From assembly GCA_030710605.1 (NCBI GenBank), contig CP092863.1:143436623-143500622 (forward strand): DNA of 64,000 bases. Direction: 5' to 3'. Source of the DNA: Cordylochernes scorpioides. Its lineage: Eukaryota; Arthropoda; Arachnida; Pseudoscorpiones; Chernetidae. A program made the position numbers and the translations under genes. Position 1 is the first letter of the stretch. The number at the start of each line of letters is the position of its first letter. The notes beneath the pieces were generated by a model, which ran no database searches, had not been told where the DNA came from, and saw nothing but the letters and a program-made list of their open reading frames with translations. Shown in pieces: positions 30,437-40,880 of this stretch.

Positions 30437-30830
30437 TGTAGTAATCCCGATGTGGAATGTATTGGGCAGTCGTGGTAGTGGATTCGTGATGGGATTCCCG
30501 CACTGGGACAGCAAGAGACAGAGGCAGGTCTAGATGGTAACTCCAAGAGGTAGAGGTTGACCACGGACGAAGACAGCGGACCACGGGCGCCGCGGATAGG
30601 AGGAGGGTGAGAGATCCGACTGACCGTATAACGGCGTCACTCTGAAAACAACTAATTTTGTCCCATTTCTGAGCTCTTTTATATTGGACGCCCGCATATG
30701 GCGGAGAGTCCTGATTGGTTCCTATAATCACGCCACCTGTCAGGCACCGGGTTGTTTATCACGTCTGGCCACCTGTTGACGGGGTGATTGAACTCATTAT
30801 CATAAACACCTGTTCGTCTGGGTTATGGCG
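30437..30830 (-). other. GC-rich candidate LTR with TATA box
   Basis: On the minus strand CCAATATAAAAGAGCTC near 30680 looks like a promoter; about 200 bases downstream comes ACCACGACTGCC and then GGGATTACTACA. The shared ACCACGACTGC links it to 5235 and 13390. No internal region is present. Confidence 0.4.
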
Positions 30831-30961
30831 TCGTCTGGTCTACCTTTACCTCTTTGTTTTATTTGTCATTTCCATTGTTATACAAGGTCGATACATATTT
30901 TATATAGATATGGGGTTATGATAAATATTATAAGAAGGTTGTGATCTATCTAACTCAAAAT

Positions 30962-30963
30962 AT

Positions 30964-30999
<36 letters not shown>

Positions 31000-31060
31000 T
31001 ATTTTGACGGGAGAGGCGCCCTATGCTTCTATGGAATAATTTCCTCCCGGCAAATTTTTC
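30962..31060 (+). repeat. TA microsatellite and family B end fragment
   Basis: A (TA)n run is followed by TTATTTTGACGGGAGAGGCG, the end of family B. Confidence 0.65.
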
Positions 31061-31085
31061 ATATATATACAGTATATTAGATAAT

Positions 31086-31410
31086 AAAAAGACATATATT
31101 GGATTGAGAGAATAAAAGATTTATTTTGCCAATATTTCTGCTGTCTGAACGCCAACCTTTATCAAGGCATTACATTTTTGTATACACAAACTGTTATAAT
31201 ATCACAGTTGAAATAATTTGTAAAATTTAAAATCACCTCCTATGTATTTTTAAAATTATATCAACTGGGATATTATAACATTATATGTGGCGCTGAGTTT
31301 GTTTATACAAAAATGTAATATCTTGACAAAGGTTGGCGTTCAGCCAACCGAAATATTGGCAAATAAATATTTTATTCAATCCAATATATGTCCTTTTATT
31401 ATCTAATGGT
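31086..31410. repeat. P1 inverted dimer
   Basis: Left (31086-31175) and right (31305-31405) are inverted copies; each has GCCAACCTTTATCAAGG or its complement and the CCAATATT end. In the right copy the second box reads CGAAATATTGG. Confidence 0.75.
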
Positions 31411-31450
31411 TTAAATATGAATTGATATATTTTCAAATATATATATTTAT

Positions 31451-31900
31451 TTAGATGGAAATCTTGCCGGGAGGATATTGATTTAAAGAGACAAAGGTCA
31501 CCTCTCCCGTCAAAATAGACGTCAAAACTAGACGCCATCTATTGACCGTCACCGCAAACTAGCGGTCTCGGGTCGGTGACAAAGCCACAACACCAGCTTT
31601 GGTAAACTGAGAAGCGTCCACCTAGAGACCATGGTTTCGGGCTAATGGCCCTCGTCAGTCTAGAGCGGACTTTATTCCATGAGATCCACACGGGATCTAA
31701 TGGAATCTTGACAATCTGCCAAATAGGTGTTTAGCTGGAAAAGTGGCTGGGCCAAATCTATGGCTAAAATATAGATGGAAATTTTCCCGGGAGGATATTG
31801 ATCTAAAGAGACAAAGTCGCCTCTCCCGTCAAAATAGACGTCAAAACTAGACGCCATCTATTGACCGTCACCGCAAACTAGCGGTCTCGGGTCGGTGACA
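31451..31900 (-). repeat. Family B tandem dimer (320-bp monomer)
   Basis: The start motif TAGATGGAAATYTT occurs at 31451 and 31771 and the two units are colinear; the second is cut after about 130 bp. A direct tandem of hammerhead-containing monomers is the organisation of retrozymes. Confidence 0.8.
31616..31670 (-). ncRNA. Hammerhead ribozyme motif, family B, copy 3
   Basis: Stem I GTCCGCTCTAGA, core CTGACGA, stem II GGGC-CATTA-GCCC, core GAAA, ACCATGGT with GTC, return strand TCTAGGTGGAC. All core bases are consensus and stem I pairs with a bulge and G-U wobbles. Confidence 0.8.
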
Positions 31901-32062
31901 AAAACCATGGTCTCTAGGTGGACGCTTTTCAGTTTGCCAAAGCTGGTGTTGTGGCTTTGTCACCGACCCGAGACCGCTAGTTTGCGGTGACGGTAAATAG
32001 ATGGCGTCTAGTTTTGACGTCTATTTTGACGGGAGAGGCGACATTTGTCTCTTTAAATATAT
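31895..32062 (+). repeat. Inverted partial family B copy
   Basis: It begins at the hammerhead GAAA/stem III region (AACCATGGTCTCTAGGTGGA) and runs to the unit end, in opposite orientation to the neighbouring dimer, forming a long hairpin with it. Confidence 0.78.
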
Positions 32063-32200
32063 TTATTTATTTATTTATAACTACCAGGGAGCACAGAACA
32101 CCAACTACCCGGGGAGTCTACTAAACCAACTAAACGTTGATTTAGCTTGTTTCAAAGATATTTGGCTAACCTAATTTATTGATAAATTAAGAAAAGACAA

Positions 32201-32240
32201 CCACGTACGCGTGTCGGACTATTGGCCCTCGTCAACGTGG
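32201..32240 (-). ncRNA. Degenerate hammerhead, family A, copy 2
   Basis: Stem I CCACG/CGTGG is kept, but the first box reads TTGACGA and the second GACA; probably inactive. Confidence 0.6.
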
Positions 32241-32599
32241 TGCAGACTGTACTTTTACGACCAAAAATTTGGTCCCAGACGTTTCCTGAGAAATTAAGAA
32301 ATACTTCTCATATATTCAAATCTTTTTGTAGATTTTATATGTAATTTTTCTATCTATTATTAATCTCTTATAATAACTTCTTAAATGAAAATATATAACA
32401 AAGATGAAAGAAAAAAATAGTACAAATGTGATATTGTACTGGGATAAGGTTCATAAATTATTAAAAAGGCATCTCCTTATCGTGCAACTGGAAGTTGTTG
32501 ATGGCTTGCGCCATCTATCGGAATCAACTATTCTCGTTGATTTATAATTATTCCAGAATTGGCCAATTACCCATTATTGATTAATCAAGAAAAGCTAAT

Positions 32600-32637
32600 C
32601 ACGTACGCGTTTCGGGCTGTTGGCCCTCATCAGCGTG
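32600..32637 (-). ncRNA. Hammerhead ribozyme motif, family A, copy 3
   Basis: CACG, CTGATGA, GGGC-CAACA-GCCC, GAAA, palindromic ACGCGT with GTA, then CGTG. The consensus core is complete; stem I is only 4 bp here. Confidence 0.75.
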
Positions 32638-32865
32638 GTGCAAGAACGACCAAAAAACTGGTCATTAAGGCATCCTGAAAAATCATGAAACGGGTAGTTA
32701 AGACCAGAATTGCGTGAGACCGCGACACAATGTGAAAAAAATAGTACAAATATGATATTGTACTGGGATAAGGTACATAAATTATGAAAAAGGCATAGAT
32801 GGCGCAAGCCATCAGTAACTTTCAGTTGTACGATAAGGAGATGCCTTTTTCATATAAGATGAAAG

Positions 32866-32972
32866 AGCTTATAAAGTCATAAAGTATGTTGAATATGTGT
32901 ATATAAAAAAATTTACCAAAAAATTTTAAAAGTTTGTAAATTCTATTTTTATATGGTTGTGCAATATATAAT
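32866..32972. other. Target site region of the LINE insertion
   Basis: AT-rich, no gene. Confidence 0.4.
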
Positions 32973-32986
32973 TGAATTTCTACTCA

Positions 32987-35032
32987 ACAACAACAAAACA
33001 ACTTTATTAGGGCGTCTTGCCCTGTACAGATTCGCCTTGGAAATACAGACAGTATTAAACACAGGAGAAAAGGGAGAGATATAGTATTTACAATTGAGGT
33101 ATGGTTAACAGGGTGACTTTAAACATATATTACACATATATGTTACACATATATCATTAATGAGGAAGAAAAATAAAATGAATGATAAATACAAAAGTAT
33201 AACATGAGAATATGAAGAACATTGAAAACAATATGAAAATTACATTAGCCAAGTATAAGTGGAAAACATTTGATGATTATAAGAAAAATAAAAGGCATTT
33301 GTGAAAAGCAATAAACAGTAGGCAAAAAGTAATATGTACAAAAGGGAATATATGTAAATAAGAATGAACATGTAAATATTTTTTAAAAAGTAATGGTAGG
33401 AATAAAGAATGGTCATTTTGAAGAAAAAGAAACAAGGTGGACAAAAACAAAAGTTAAAATTTACATATGTTGGTAATGAAAAATTTACATAGTTAGGTAC
33501 GCTTTTAGATATAATTACATATGAAAAAGGTAAAGTGCGTAAAAATGCAAAAATCCTAAAAACAAAAACATTATGAAATCAGATTAAATAAGAAAAGATC
33601 AAAATACTAAAAGTTTGGGAATTTAAAATATAAAATTGAAATGTGAAGCTATAGGGTATTGTGGTTATTAACGAAAAAATATATATATATAGTGGAAATA
33701 TGATTTTAAAAAAAAAATGTTAAATAGAGTTCAATAAAGTATCTGATATATTTTTCGTAGCCTTTGGGTTTTTAAATTTAAAAGTTTTAGCCGTGAGTGT
33801 TTTATCATAAAGTGGCTGTACGGTCACTATATTAGAAATCTGATTATCAATCTGGAAAGTCCTATTACATTCAGTGTTATGTTCTGTTTTTGCTATATCT
33901 TATTTCCATTATTATTGACAACTTGGCCATTTACAGCTTCATAGACTACACAGTTTACAATAAGTTTATTATCTCTCAACTTTGTTCGAGTGCCTTTTTC
34001 AAAAAGTTCTTTCCTTTTTGCAATAAGAATAAGCCGTTGGTCTCTAATCTTTTTACTATAATCTTTGTTTATGTAAATTTTGCTATCTCTAAGTTTAGTC
34101 GTATTTTTGAATAATTTAATTCTATCCTCATATTCAGGCAATGAAATCAAAATAGGCGATTTATTAGCCTTTCCAAGTCTATGACATTTAGTTATATTTA
34201 TATTTTCTAGAATCCGCATTTTTTCTTTTAAAATAGATTTAACTTTTTGAAGACTTTCAGCTGGTCCTTCATTCGCTTCTCCCTCAACTCCGTAGAAAAC
34301 GAGATTTGGTTCCCGCAGCTTCATCTCCAGAAAGTCGGTCCTGGCTTCAATTTCCCTTAACTTAGTTACATTCTCAGAGACTATCTCGTTCGTAGCAGCC
34401 AAGGTTTCCACACAAGTTGTTACCTTCATTTCAACTCCAAGAAATCTCTGGTCCCACTCTATCATTCTTTTCTCGATGTTTGACAATCTCGTATCTATTC
34501 TCTCGCCGAGATTTCTGATCTCTGATGACATTTGGACGATCATTGTCTTCAACTCAGTATCAGCCGATTCCTTCACTGTGGGAGTTGGCTCTGTAAACAA
34601 AGTTGTCTGCTTTTTGGGGCCAGGGTTAGGCTCAATACCGCTGATCATTAGGAGTAAACAAATGACCTGGATACAATAGCCACTGGATATGTTCAGTAGT
34701 AGTATAGGAATGCCATAATATCCAAATCCAGCGTTTAATTTACGATGCATTCTCAGTTTACGTTTAACAAACTCTTGTATTAGGCATTCTGGCCGTTTGA
34801 TACAAATTATGATATGGAGAACTAGCAACAAGTATGCAAATTTCGGAATTTTCATCTCGTCCTTACAACAGTTTTATTTTTATTATCTTATAAATAAGTT
34901 ATAACTTAGCTTTTCCCCTTTTTTTTCAGTACTTATCCGCTTTAACTAAGAAAAAATATAAATTACTTACACATTATTCGGGAGCGTTTTTCAATGCGGC
35001 CGCTTGCCTTGGCCTCCTGGCGGCGAATCCCC
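32987..35032 (-). mobile_element. ORF1-only LINE-derived insertion with TSDs
   Basis: TGAATTTCTACTCA at 32973-32986 and 35033-35046 is a 14-bp target duplication, so this 2046-bp block inserted as a unit by target-primed reverse transcription. On the minus strand it has a GC-rich 5' region, one ORF (33893-34855), about 770 bp of T-rich non-coding DNA and the 3' end AATAAAGTTGTTTTGTTGTT. There is no endonuclease or reverse transcriptase ORF, so it is a non-autonomous LINE comparable in layout to mammalian HAL1. Confidence 0.82.
33893..34855 (-). CDS. LINE ORF1 protein with 2A-like motif
   Basis: The 320-residue protein is uninterrupted. A hydrophobic N-terminus (residues about 6-20 and 48-71) runs into SGIEPNPGP (72-80), which resembles the 2A ribosome-skipping signal (consensus DxExNPGP) with Gly in place of Asp. 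Residues about 95-180 have heptad-like spacing of a coiled coil. Residues 180-315 (PNLVFYGVEG, CHRLGK, a basic C-terminus) resemble the RRM-like and C-terminal domains of L1-type ORF1 RNA-binding proteins. Such proteins bind the element RNA as trimers. The start at 34855 is the first Met; the clade (CR1/L2 or L1-like) is not fixed because ORF2 is missing. Confidence 0.75.
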   Translation of the reverse strand: MKIPKFAYLLLVLHIIICIKRPECLIQEFVKRKLRMHRKLNAGFGYYGIPILLLNISSGYCIQVICLLLMISGIEPNPGPKKQTTLFTEPTPTVKESADTELKTMIVQMSSEIRNLGERIDTRLSNIEKRMIEWDQRFLGVEMKVTTCVETLAATNEIVSENVTKLREIEARTDFLEMKLREPNLVFYGVEGEANEGPAESLQKVKSILKEKMRILENINITKCHRLGKANKSPILISLPEYEDRIKLFKNTTKLRDSKIYINKDYSKKIRDQRLILIAKRKELFEKGTRTKLRDNKLIVNCVVYEAVNGQVVNNNGNKI

Positions 35033-35046
35033 TGAATTTCTACTCA

Positions 35047-36110
35047 TTGTAACGAAAACATTTTTCCCAGGGTTTTCCCACTATGTACTAAGTGCAATTT
35101 GTTGTTTTTTGATGATTGACAAACTTCTCCTTTAAATGTATTATTTATTACACATACATTACAATAAGAAAACACAATAAATACAAAAGATAATAGTGGC
35201 TATATATATTTTCAATCAAGTTTTTGTTCGTCACTTTTTAACAACAACAACTTTTTATTAGGTTATCATCATATCCAATCTCACAGAATATATATATATT
35301 ATAAAATTAAATATTCCAACACAATTCTCAGCCTGCAACCCCAAGACATATTATTGACTGTATTGACTCATCCCATTGATGAGCTCTACTCTTCCCCGGC
35401 AGACACCATCAAAAATCTCAAGCTTTACAAGCTTGATACCTTAGTGTGATTGAGTAGAGATAAGAAAGAAGAAGACGAAAACATCAAATCATTTCATCGA
35501 ATATAAAAAAAAAATTGTAAATATTTATTTCTAAAATTAGACTAAATAAATTAAGCAGACGAACCGCTATACAATCGTTTGATATTTTATTAGCTCATTA
35601 CAAGTGTTATGCTCCTTTTATTCAAACGGAGCTCAGTATCCCAGATGATTTCGAACCTTTTTATTCATTTACATATTCATGCGGTTTTTTTTTACTTCAT
35701 GTTTATCACAAATAGATTTTCTAAATTTTAAAATATTCTTGTGTAATAACATGAATTTTGAATTCTTTATAAATGTAAATTTAAAATAAATATTTAGTTT
35801 CAAATGTCATATTCATAGATAGAATTATATCTAATATATCCTTATTGGCGTTAATATTTTTCTTTAAGATTTATTTATCTAATTTAAAATATTTTTCTAT
35901 ATTTCATTTTAACCCTAAAAGAGTAAAATATATTTATTTATTCAAAAATACCTTTCACGTCAAGATATCAATTTTAATAAGAACTTTTCAAAAGTCTTGA
36001 AATAATTTGGGTTTTTTGGAGAAAGTGCGTTATATGAAGCCTTTTCAACGCCAAAATAAATCAAATTTATATATATATGTTATATAAAAATTGTATTTTA
36101 TTTTAAAATT
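35047..36110. other. AT-rich stretch with a LINE/SINE tail
   Basis: Positions 35395-35478 end in GATAAGAAAGAAGAAGA, the same tail as the SINE-like retroposon but with unrelated sequence upstream. CAACAACAAC at 35243 may be another LINE 3' end. No gene. Confidence 0.45.
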
Positions 36111-36200
36111 ATAATTCATAGATTAAAATACTCTGTTAAATCGACCGCCAAAGGTCACGCTTCCCCTATAAAAACTCATTGTTGTTTCCCGATGGCCGGC

Positions 36201-36300
36201 NNNNNNNNNNNNNNNNNNNNNNNNNNNNNNNNNNNNNNNNNNNNNNNNNNNNNNNNNNNNNNNNNNNNNNNNNNNNNNNNNNNNNNNNNNNNNNNNNNNN
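36201..36300. other. Assembly gap
   Basis: One hundred N; true size unknown. Reading frames that cross it are meaningless. Confidence 0.99.
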
Positions 36301-36906
36301 CAATTGACATTCCTCCAAATTTCCGATGATGGAAATAGTGTCATTTGGTAAATCTATCTGTTTATCTTCTTGATGTTTTTGAAGATCAAAATCCTGTGAA
36401 AGAGAGTTTATTTCTACGTCATCAACTTCTTGAGTTTCACTCTCAGGTTCTGACAGCTTTTCCGAAGGAATTATAACAGGTTCCACGGGGTCTACAACCT
36501 CTACATCAGGTTCCCCGGGGAGAAAGGTATCATACATTTGTAGGGATAGTATTCAGGAGGGTTACGCTCCTCGTACATAATCTGTATGTACTTCTCATCA
36601 CTTATTATTTGGACTTTTCAACTGGAGGAGATATTGTGATGGTCTCTGGTGTCCTCCATGGATGCTTGCCTTCATTCCGTCATCCATACAATATCTTCTT
36701 CTACGTCTTTCCTCGCACCTCTTTCTTAATGGCGATGGCGACTTCTTTGCAGACATATTCTCTTTCGCCCGGTATGACCTCGAAGTAAACGTTTCTCAAC
36801 AAGATCGTCCTTCCAATGGACTCTCTTTTTCCCAGAAGTGTCCATGGGAATGTCTGGAGTTGGATCTGTAGTCGGTTTCTGGATCTTTGGGCTTTCCCTC
36901 TGACCT
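36301..36906 (-). pseudogene. PNUTS-like gene fragment A
   Basis: It is colinear with 38166-38770 of the neighbouring gene: PP1-docking region, SLQ and Pro/Glu-rich segment. Both ends are lost: the 3' side to the gap, the 5' side at the edge of the palindrome at 36907. It has frameshifts and differs from the neighbour by small indels, so it is a dead copy. Confidence 0.85.
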
Positions 36907-37160
36907 CTGTGAAATCTTTAGGACAAAATAATAAAGCCTCCGAGGTTGCGTTTCTTTCTTTAAAACGTTTAATAATGCTCAAGCTTTCGGGTATGGTGGC
37001 CCTTCTACAGGAGCAACGCAAATGGTGGTGAATCGTCAGGTTCACTACCATTTGCGTTGCTCCTGTAGAAGGGCCACCATACCCGAAAGCTTGAGCATTA
37101 TTAAACGTTTTAAAGAAAGAAACGCAACCTCGGAGGCTTTATTATTTTGTACTTAAGAAT
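36907..37160. repeat. Near-perfect palindrome with P3 motifs
   Basis: Arms 36921-37031 and 37040-37151 are inverted copies over about 110 bp with one or two differences. Each arm holds CTGTAGAAGGGCC, CCC and GAAAGCTTG, a hammerhead-like order. One arm only is found again at 58368-58444. Confidence 0.88.
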
Positions 37161-37221
37161 ATATCCAAATATATAAGTGTATTGCCTCATTTTGCTTCTG
37201 CTGCTGTGTGCTTCAAAAAAA

Positions 37222-37266
37222 CCCTCGTAAAAGATGGATGTGGTCCATCGAAATATTGGATTGATA
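37222..37266 (+). repeat. Hammerhead-like motif P2, copy 1
   Basis: CTCGTAAAAGATGGA, TCCATC, GAAATATTGG: core-like box, stem II pair, GAAA. The same motif is downstream of the other PNUTS-like genes (42605, 62948) and inverted at 40837. Confidence 0.5.
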
Positions 37267-37627
37267 AAAACATTCATTTAATCTAAAATGAACCTTATTA
37301 TTGAAATAAAATGTTAATAAATGTGTAATATATAACTGAAATGTTAGTTTAATAATATTTTAGAATGGAGAATTGAGCGAGACAAAATTAGAGAAGAGAT
37401 AAAATTTTATTTGTAAAAAAAAAAGTAAAACATTAATATATCAAAATGATATATATGTCCAGAAATCACATGTTACATAATTGCATAGTATTTACCTATT
37501 TACATAGTGTTATGTATTTACATATTTCCCTGTGTTAGGTCGATTCTTTTTGAAGGTACGTTTTTATATTAGTACTGATATTTTTGTGTGTTTGAATATT
37601 TTCAAAGGATCTTTTGCCAACTTCATG

Positions 37628-39430
37628 TCATATATCTATATAGGAAGTAAATGTTCTATTGAGGATGAAGGAAGTTACAGGCGTCACCCAATCTACAATA
37701 TCCTCTGGCGAAATGTCGACACAGAACTCTTGGTATGAACTTTCGGTTGGTAGGTCTTGGAGATATTTGTGGTTGTTGGACCCATTGTTGTGGTTGTTGG
37801 AAAAATTTTGTGGTTGTTGAAACCTTTGTTGTGGTTGTTGGAAGTTGTTCTGTAACATTTGGTGGTTGTATGGATCATTATGTATTATTGGGCCACCATT
37901 ATAGGTATATGTCTGCTGTGACGGTATATAACTCTGTTGCATATTGGCATAGCTACCATGTTGGAATGTTGCGCCTACACTTCTATCTCCATAAATATAG
38001 TTTGGTTGAGTGCTATACGGAACAGAATATGGGGTTTCTACAGGTGAGTTATTGTATTCTGGGGCCATAGGTGGAGATACTATGGGTACAGTGTCACAAT
38101 AATTGTTGGGAATGTCCAATTGTGGAGAGGTATTAACTATCTGGACCGCCTGTTTAATTTGGTCCCAATTGACATTCTCCAAGTTTCCAAAGATGGAAAT
38201 AGGGTCATTTGGTAAAAATATCTGTTTATATTCTTGATTTTTTTGAAGATCAATATCCTGTGAAGGAGAGTTCATTTCTACGTCACCAACTTCTTGGGTT
38301 TCACTCTCAGGTTCTGTCAGCTTTTCCAAAGGAATTATAACAGGTTCCACGGGGTCTACAACCTCTACATCAGGTTCCCCCGGGGAGAAAGGTATCATAC
38401 ATTTGTAGGGATAGTATTCAGGAGGGTTACGCTCCTCGTACATTATCTGTATGTACTTCTCATCACTTATTATTTGGACTTTTTCAACTGGAGGAGATAT
38501 TGTGATGGTCTCTGGTGTCCTCCATGGTATGCTTGCCTTCATTCCGTCATCCATACAATATCTTCTTCTACGTCTTTCTCGCACCTCTTTCTTAATGGCG
38601 ATGGCGACTTCTTTGCAGACGTATTCTCTCTCGCCCGGTATGACCTCGAAGTAACGTTTCTCAACAAGATCGTCCTTCCAATGGACTCTCCTTTTCCCAG
38701 AAGTGTCCATGGGAATGTCTGGAGTTGGATCTGTAGTCGGTTTCTGGATCTTTGGGCTTTCCCTCTGACCTCCAAGAACACTCATTTGGTCTAAAATCTC
38801 ATCTAAAATGGATACACTAGTAGTTCCAACATTTATATTTAGACATTCCTTGGTAGCTTCGTCTACCTTTTGTATTTTATTTGGAGATTGGTTTTCACAG
38901 AAATCCATCTTTCTTTTCAATGTCTTAGCAGCACCATGCTCTGAAACTTCTACATTATCGTCTTTAAGATCAGATTTACTCTTAGATTTCTTGTCTTTTC
39001 TTCTTTTAACACAATCTACATAGATCACTTTCTTCCATTTAGTGACAATATCTACAGCTAATGTACTAATGTCTTTATCGTCGTATTTACTAAATTTCTT
39101 AACAATTTTAGGGATTTTGTTATCCCCCAATAATCCAAGTGTCACTGGAAGTTCTTTGAGAAGTTTTAATAATTCCCAAATGTATTTTTCTTTCTTTCTT
39201 TTGGGAAGATCAGAAATCCAGTCATTCAACATTGCCCACAATCCATTCTCAATTATCATCTTGAGAATGTGTTCATCCGTGGCTTGGAGTATTTGACAGA
39301 AGGTTGTACGGTTTTTAAAACTATTGGAATGTTGTTTAAGTAAATTAACTAAACTCTCAAAGTTTACTTCACTTTGACAACCTTCAGTTAGATTTACACT
39401 TTTCTTCAATGTCTTATATAAAGATTCCAT
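37628..39430 (-). CDS. PPP1R10-like: PNUTS-like protein B, C-terminus frameshifted
   Basis: The frame gives 600 residues from the Met at 39428-39430 (MESLYKTLKK). Residues about 20-130 resemble the TFIIS N-terminal (LW) domain. A basic stretch lies near 145-185. RRVHWKDDLVEKRYFEV near residue 260 matches the RVxF-type PP1-binding region of PNUTS, followed by the conserved IPWRTPE and EKYIQIMYEERNPPEYYPY. The tail is Gln/Asn-rich. The CCCH finger (CRHFARGYCRLGDACNFLH) is encoded intact but in another frame ending at 37656. Compared with the copy at 58973, the A-run at 37801-37805 is one base short, which explains the shift. PNUTS targets PP1 to chromatin and RNA polymerase II. No introns; function here is inferred. 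Confidence 0.85.
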   Translation of the reverse strand: MESLYKTLKKSVNLTEGCQSEVNFESLVNLLKQHSNSFKNRTTFCQILQATDEHILKMIIENGLWAMLNDWISDLPKRKKEKYIWELLKLLKELPVTLGLLGDNKIPKIVKKFSKYDDKDISTLAVDIVTKWKKVIYVDCVKRRKDKKSKSKSDLKDDNVEVSEHGAAKTLKRKMDFCENQSPNKIQKVDEATKECLNINVGTTSVSILDEILDQMSVLGGQRESPKIQKPTTDPTPDIPMDTSGKRRVHWKDDLVEKRYFEVIPGEREYVCKEVAIAIKKEVRERRRRRYCMDDGMKASIPWRTPETITISPPVEKVQIISDEKYIQIMYEERNPPEYYPYKCMIPFSPGEPDVEVVDPVEPVIIPLEKLTEPESETQEVGDVEMNSPSQDIDLQKNQEYKQIFLPNDPISIFGNLENVNWDQIKQAVQIVNTSPQLDIPNNYCDTVPIVSPPMAPEYNNSPVETPYSVPYSTQPNYIYGDRSVGATFQHGSYANMQQSYIPSQQTYTYNGGPIIHNDPYNHQMLQNNFQQPQQRFQQPQNFSNNHNNGSNNHKYLQDLPTESSYQEFCVDISPEDIVDWVTPVTSFILNRTFTSYIDI

Positions 39431-40138
39431 CGTATGTTTTATAAAAGTTATATATAAATATATCTGATATAACAAGTGATTTTTTTTTTGTTTTTTTATT
39501 GGAATAATTAATATATTTATAATTTCTCTAACTCTCGTAATAGAGGTAATAATGTATGATGATTAAATAATGAATAAAATTAAATAATGAATAGAATAAA
39601 TTTGTTTTTTCACAGAGTAATAAACTTTCTTGAAAACAGATTTTCTGGTAATTACTTGAAATTATTCTGCTTTGGTGAATGTTCTAAAATTTGTTTAAAA
39701 TAGAAATTTTTGAGATCAATATAAAGTTGTCCCAAAAGTTTGTATTTTTCTTATTACTTGGCGAATAATATTATTACGGCAAATATATAATAATACATAA
39801 TACAATTACTTTATACATAATACAAAGACATTATATATAACGGTGAATAATATTATGATGAATAATAATGAAATTTCAATTTTTTGTAAGTGTTTATGAA
39901 CCTTTGGGACAACCTTGTAAAGAACATCACAATTCAGAAAATTGTATTTTATTTTAAATTGAGGTAATAATATAAAACATACATTTTTATATTTTATTTT
40001 AAACTTAAGGACGGGCGATGATTGCAGACTCGTTCATTAAAAAGGCCACTGACCTATATTTTACAAGTTTTAATTGTTTTAAACTAAATTAAATTTCGTG
40101 TCATTTTTTGAAATTTGATTCTTTATTTTTTTTACGTG
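39431..40138. other. AT-rich flank, duplicated
   Basis: Upstream region of gene B; conserved with 60609-61318 as part of the segmental duplication. No further gene. Confidence 0.5.
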
Positions 40139-40702
40139 AGTTAAGGAATTTGTACCTTTTAGCATGTATATCGGGATATTCAGACAATATATCTGAAAGA
40201 TATTACAGTGACCTTTATTGAAGACATACGAGATAACCAAGTGTGAATACACTCATGGACAAAACTTAAGGAAGTTGTACCTTTTACCATGTATATCGGG
40301 ATTGAGATAATAACTCTGAAAGATATTACAGTACTTTTATTGAAGACATACGAGATAACCAAGTATGTATACACTCATTGACAAAAATAAAGGACGTTGT
40401 ACCTTTTACCATGTGTATCGGGATTCAGACAATAACTCTGAAAGATATTACAGTGACCTTAATTGAAGTTACACCAGATAACCAAGTGTGTATAAACTCA
40501 TGGGCAAAACTTAAGGAAGTTGTACCTTTGAGCATGTACATATATCGGGATTCAGACAATAACTCTGAAAGATATTACAGTGACCTTTATTGACGATATA
40601 CGAGATAACCAAGTGTGAACAAAATTGCTTCTGTCTCCTTTAAAAAATAATAGAACTCCTGCGACATTAAATATGAAACTTGCTCAAGTTTTGTCTATGA
40701 TT
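40139..40702 (+). mobile_element. Array S, copy 4 (about 4 units)
   Basis: Units of about 122 bp start near 40250, 40372 and 40495, preceded by a partial unit; the inverted end CTCAAGTTTTGTCTATGA is at the right. Confidence 0.75.
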
Positions 40703-40794
40703 GTAGCTTAAGATAAAATTTCAATAACACTTAGAGAATTATTCTGAATATAGAGCAATCCATAATACATTTATATTTTAAAAATAAGGCTTAT

Positions 40795-40880
40795 TTTGGA
40801 TTTAAATATGATTATTTATTTACCGATATTTCGATGGATCAATCTTCCATCTTTTACGAGGTGTTTTGCAGTGAAGCACG
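40795..40880 (-). repeat. P2 motif, inverted copy
   Basis: On the minus strand CTCGTAAAAGATGGAAGATT, then ATCCATCGAAATATCGG. Confidence 0.5.

Larger units (their letters stand above)
32110..32865 (-). repeat. Family A tandem units
   Basis: Two successive family A units: hammerhead regions at 32201 and 32600 (spacing 400 bp), and both followed by AATAGTACAAATRTGATATT and AAAAGGCAT. A third, inverted end lies at 32786-32865. Confidence 0.75.

Noticed and set aside
36123-36537. Open frames spanning the N gap
   Set aside because: They are artefacts of translating N; only the part right of 36300 has homology.
38294-38794. Plus-strand open frames opposite the PNUTS-like genes
   Set aside because: They are antisense shadows of the minus-strand coding region, which alone shows domain homology.
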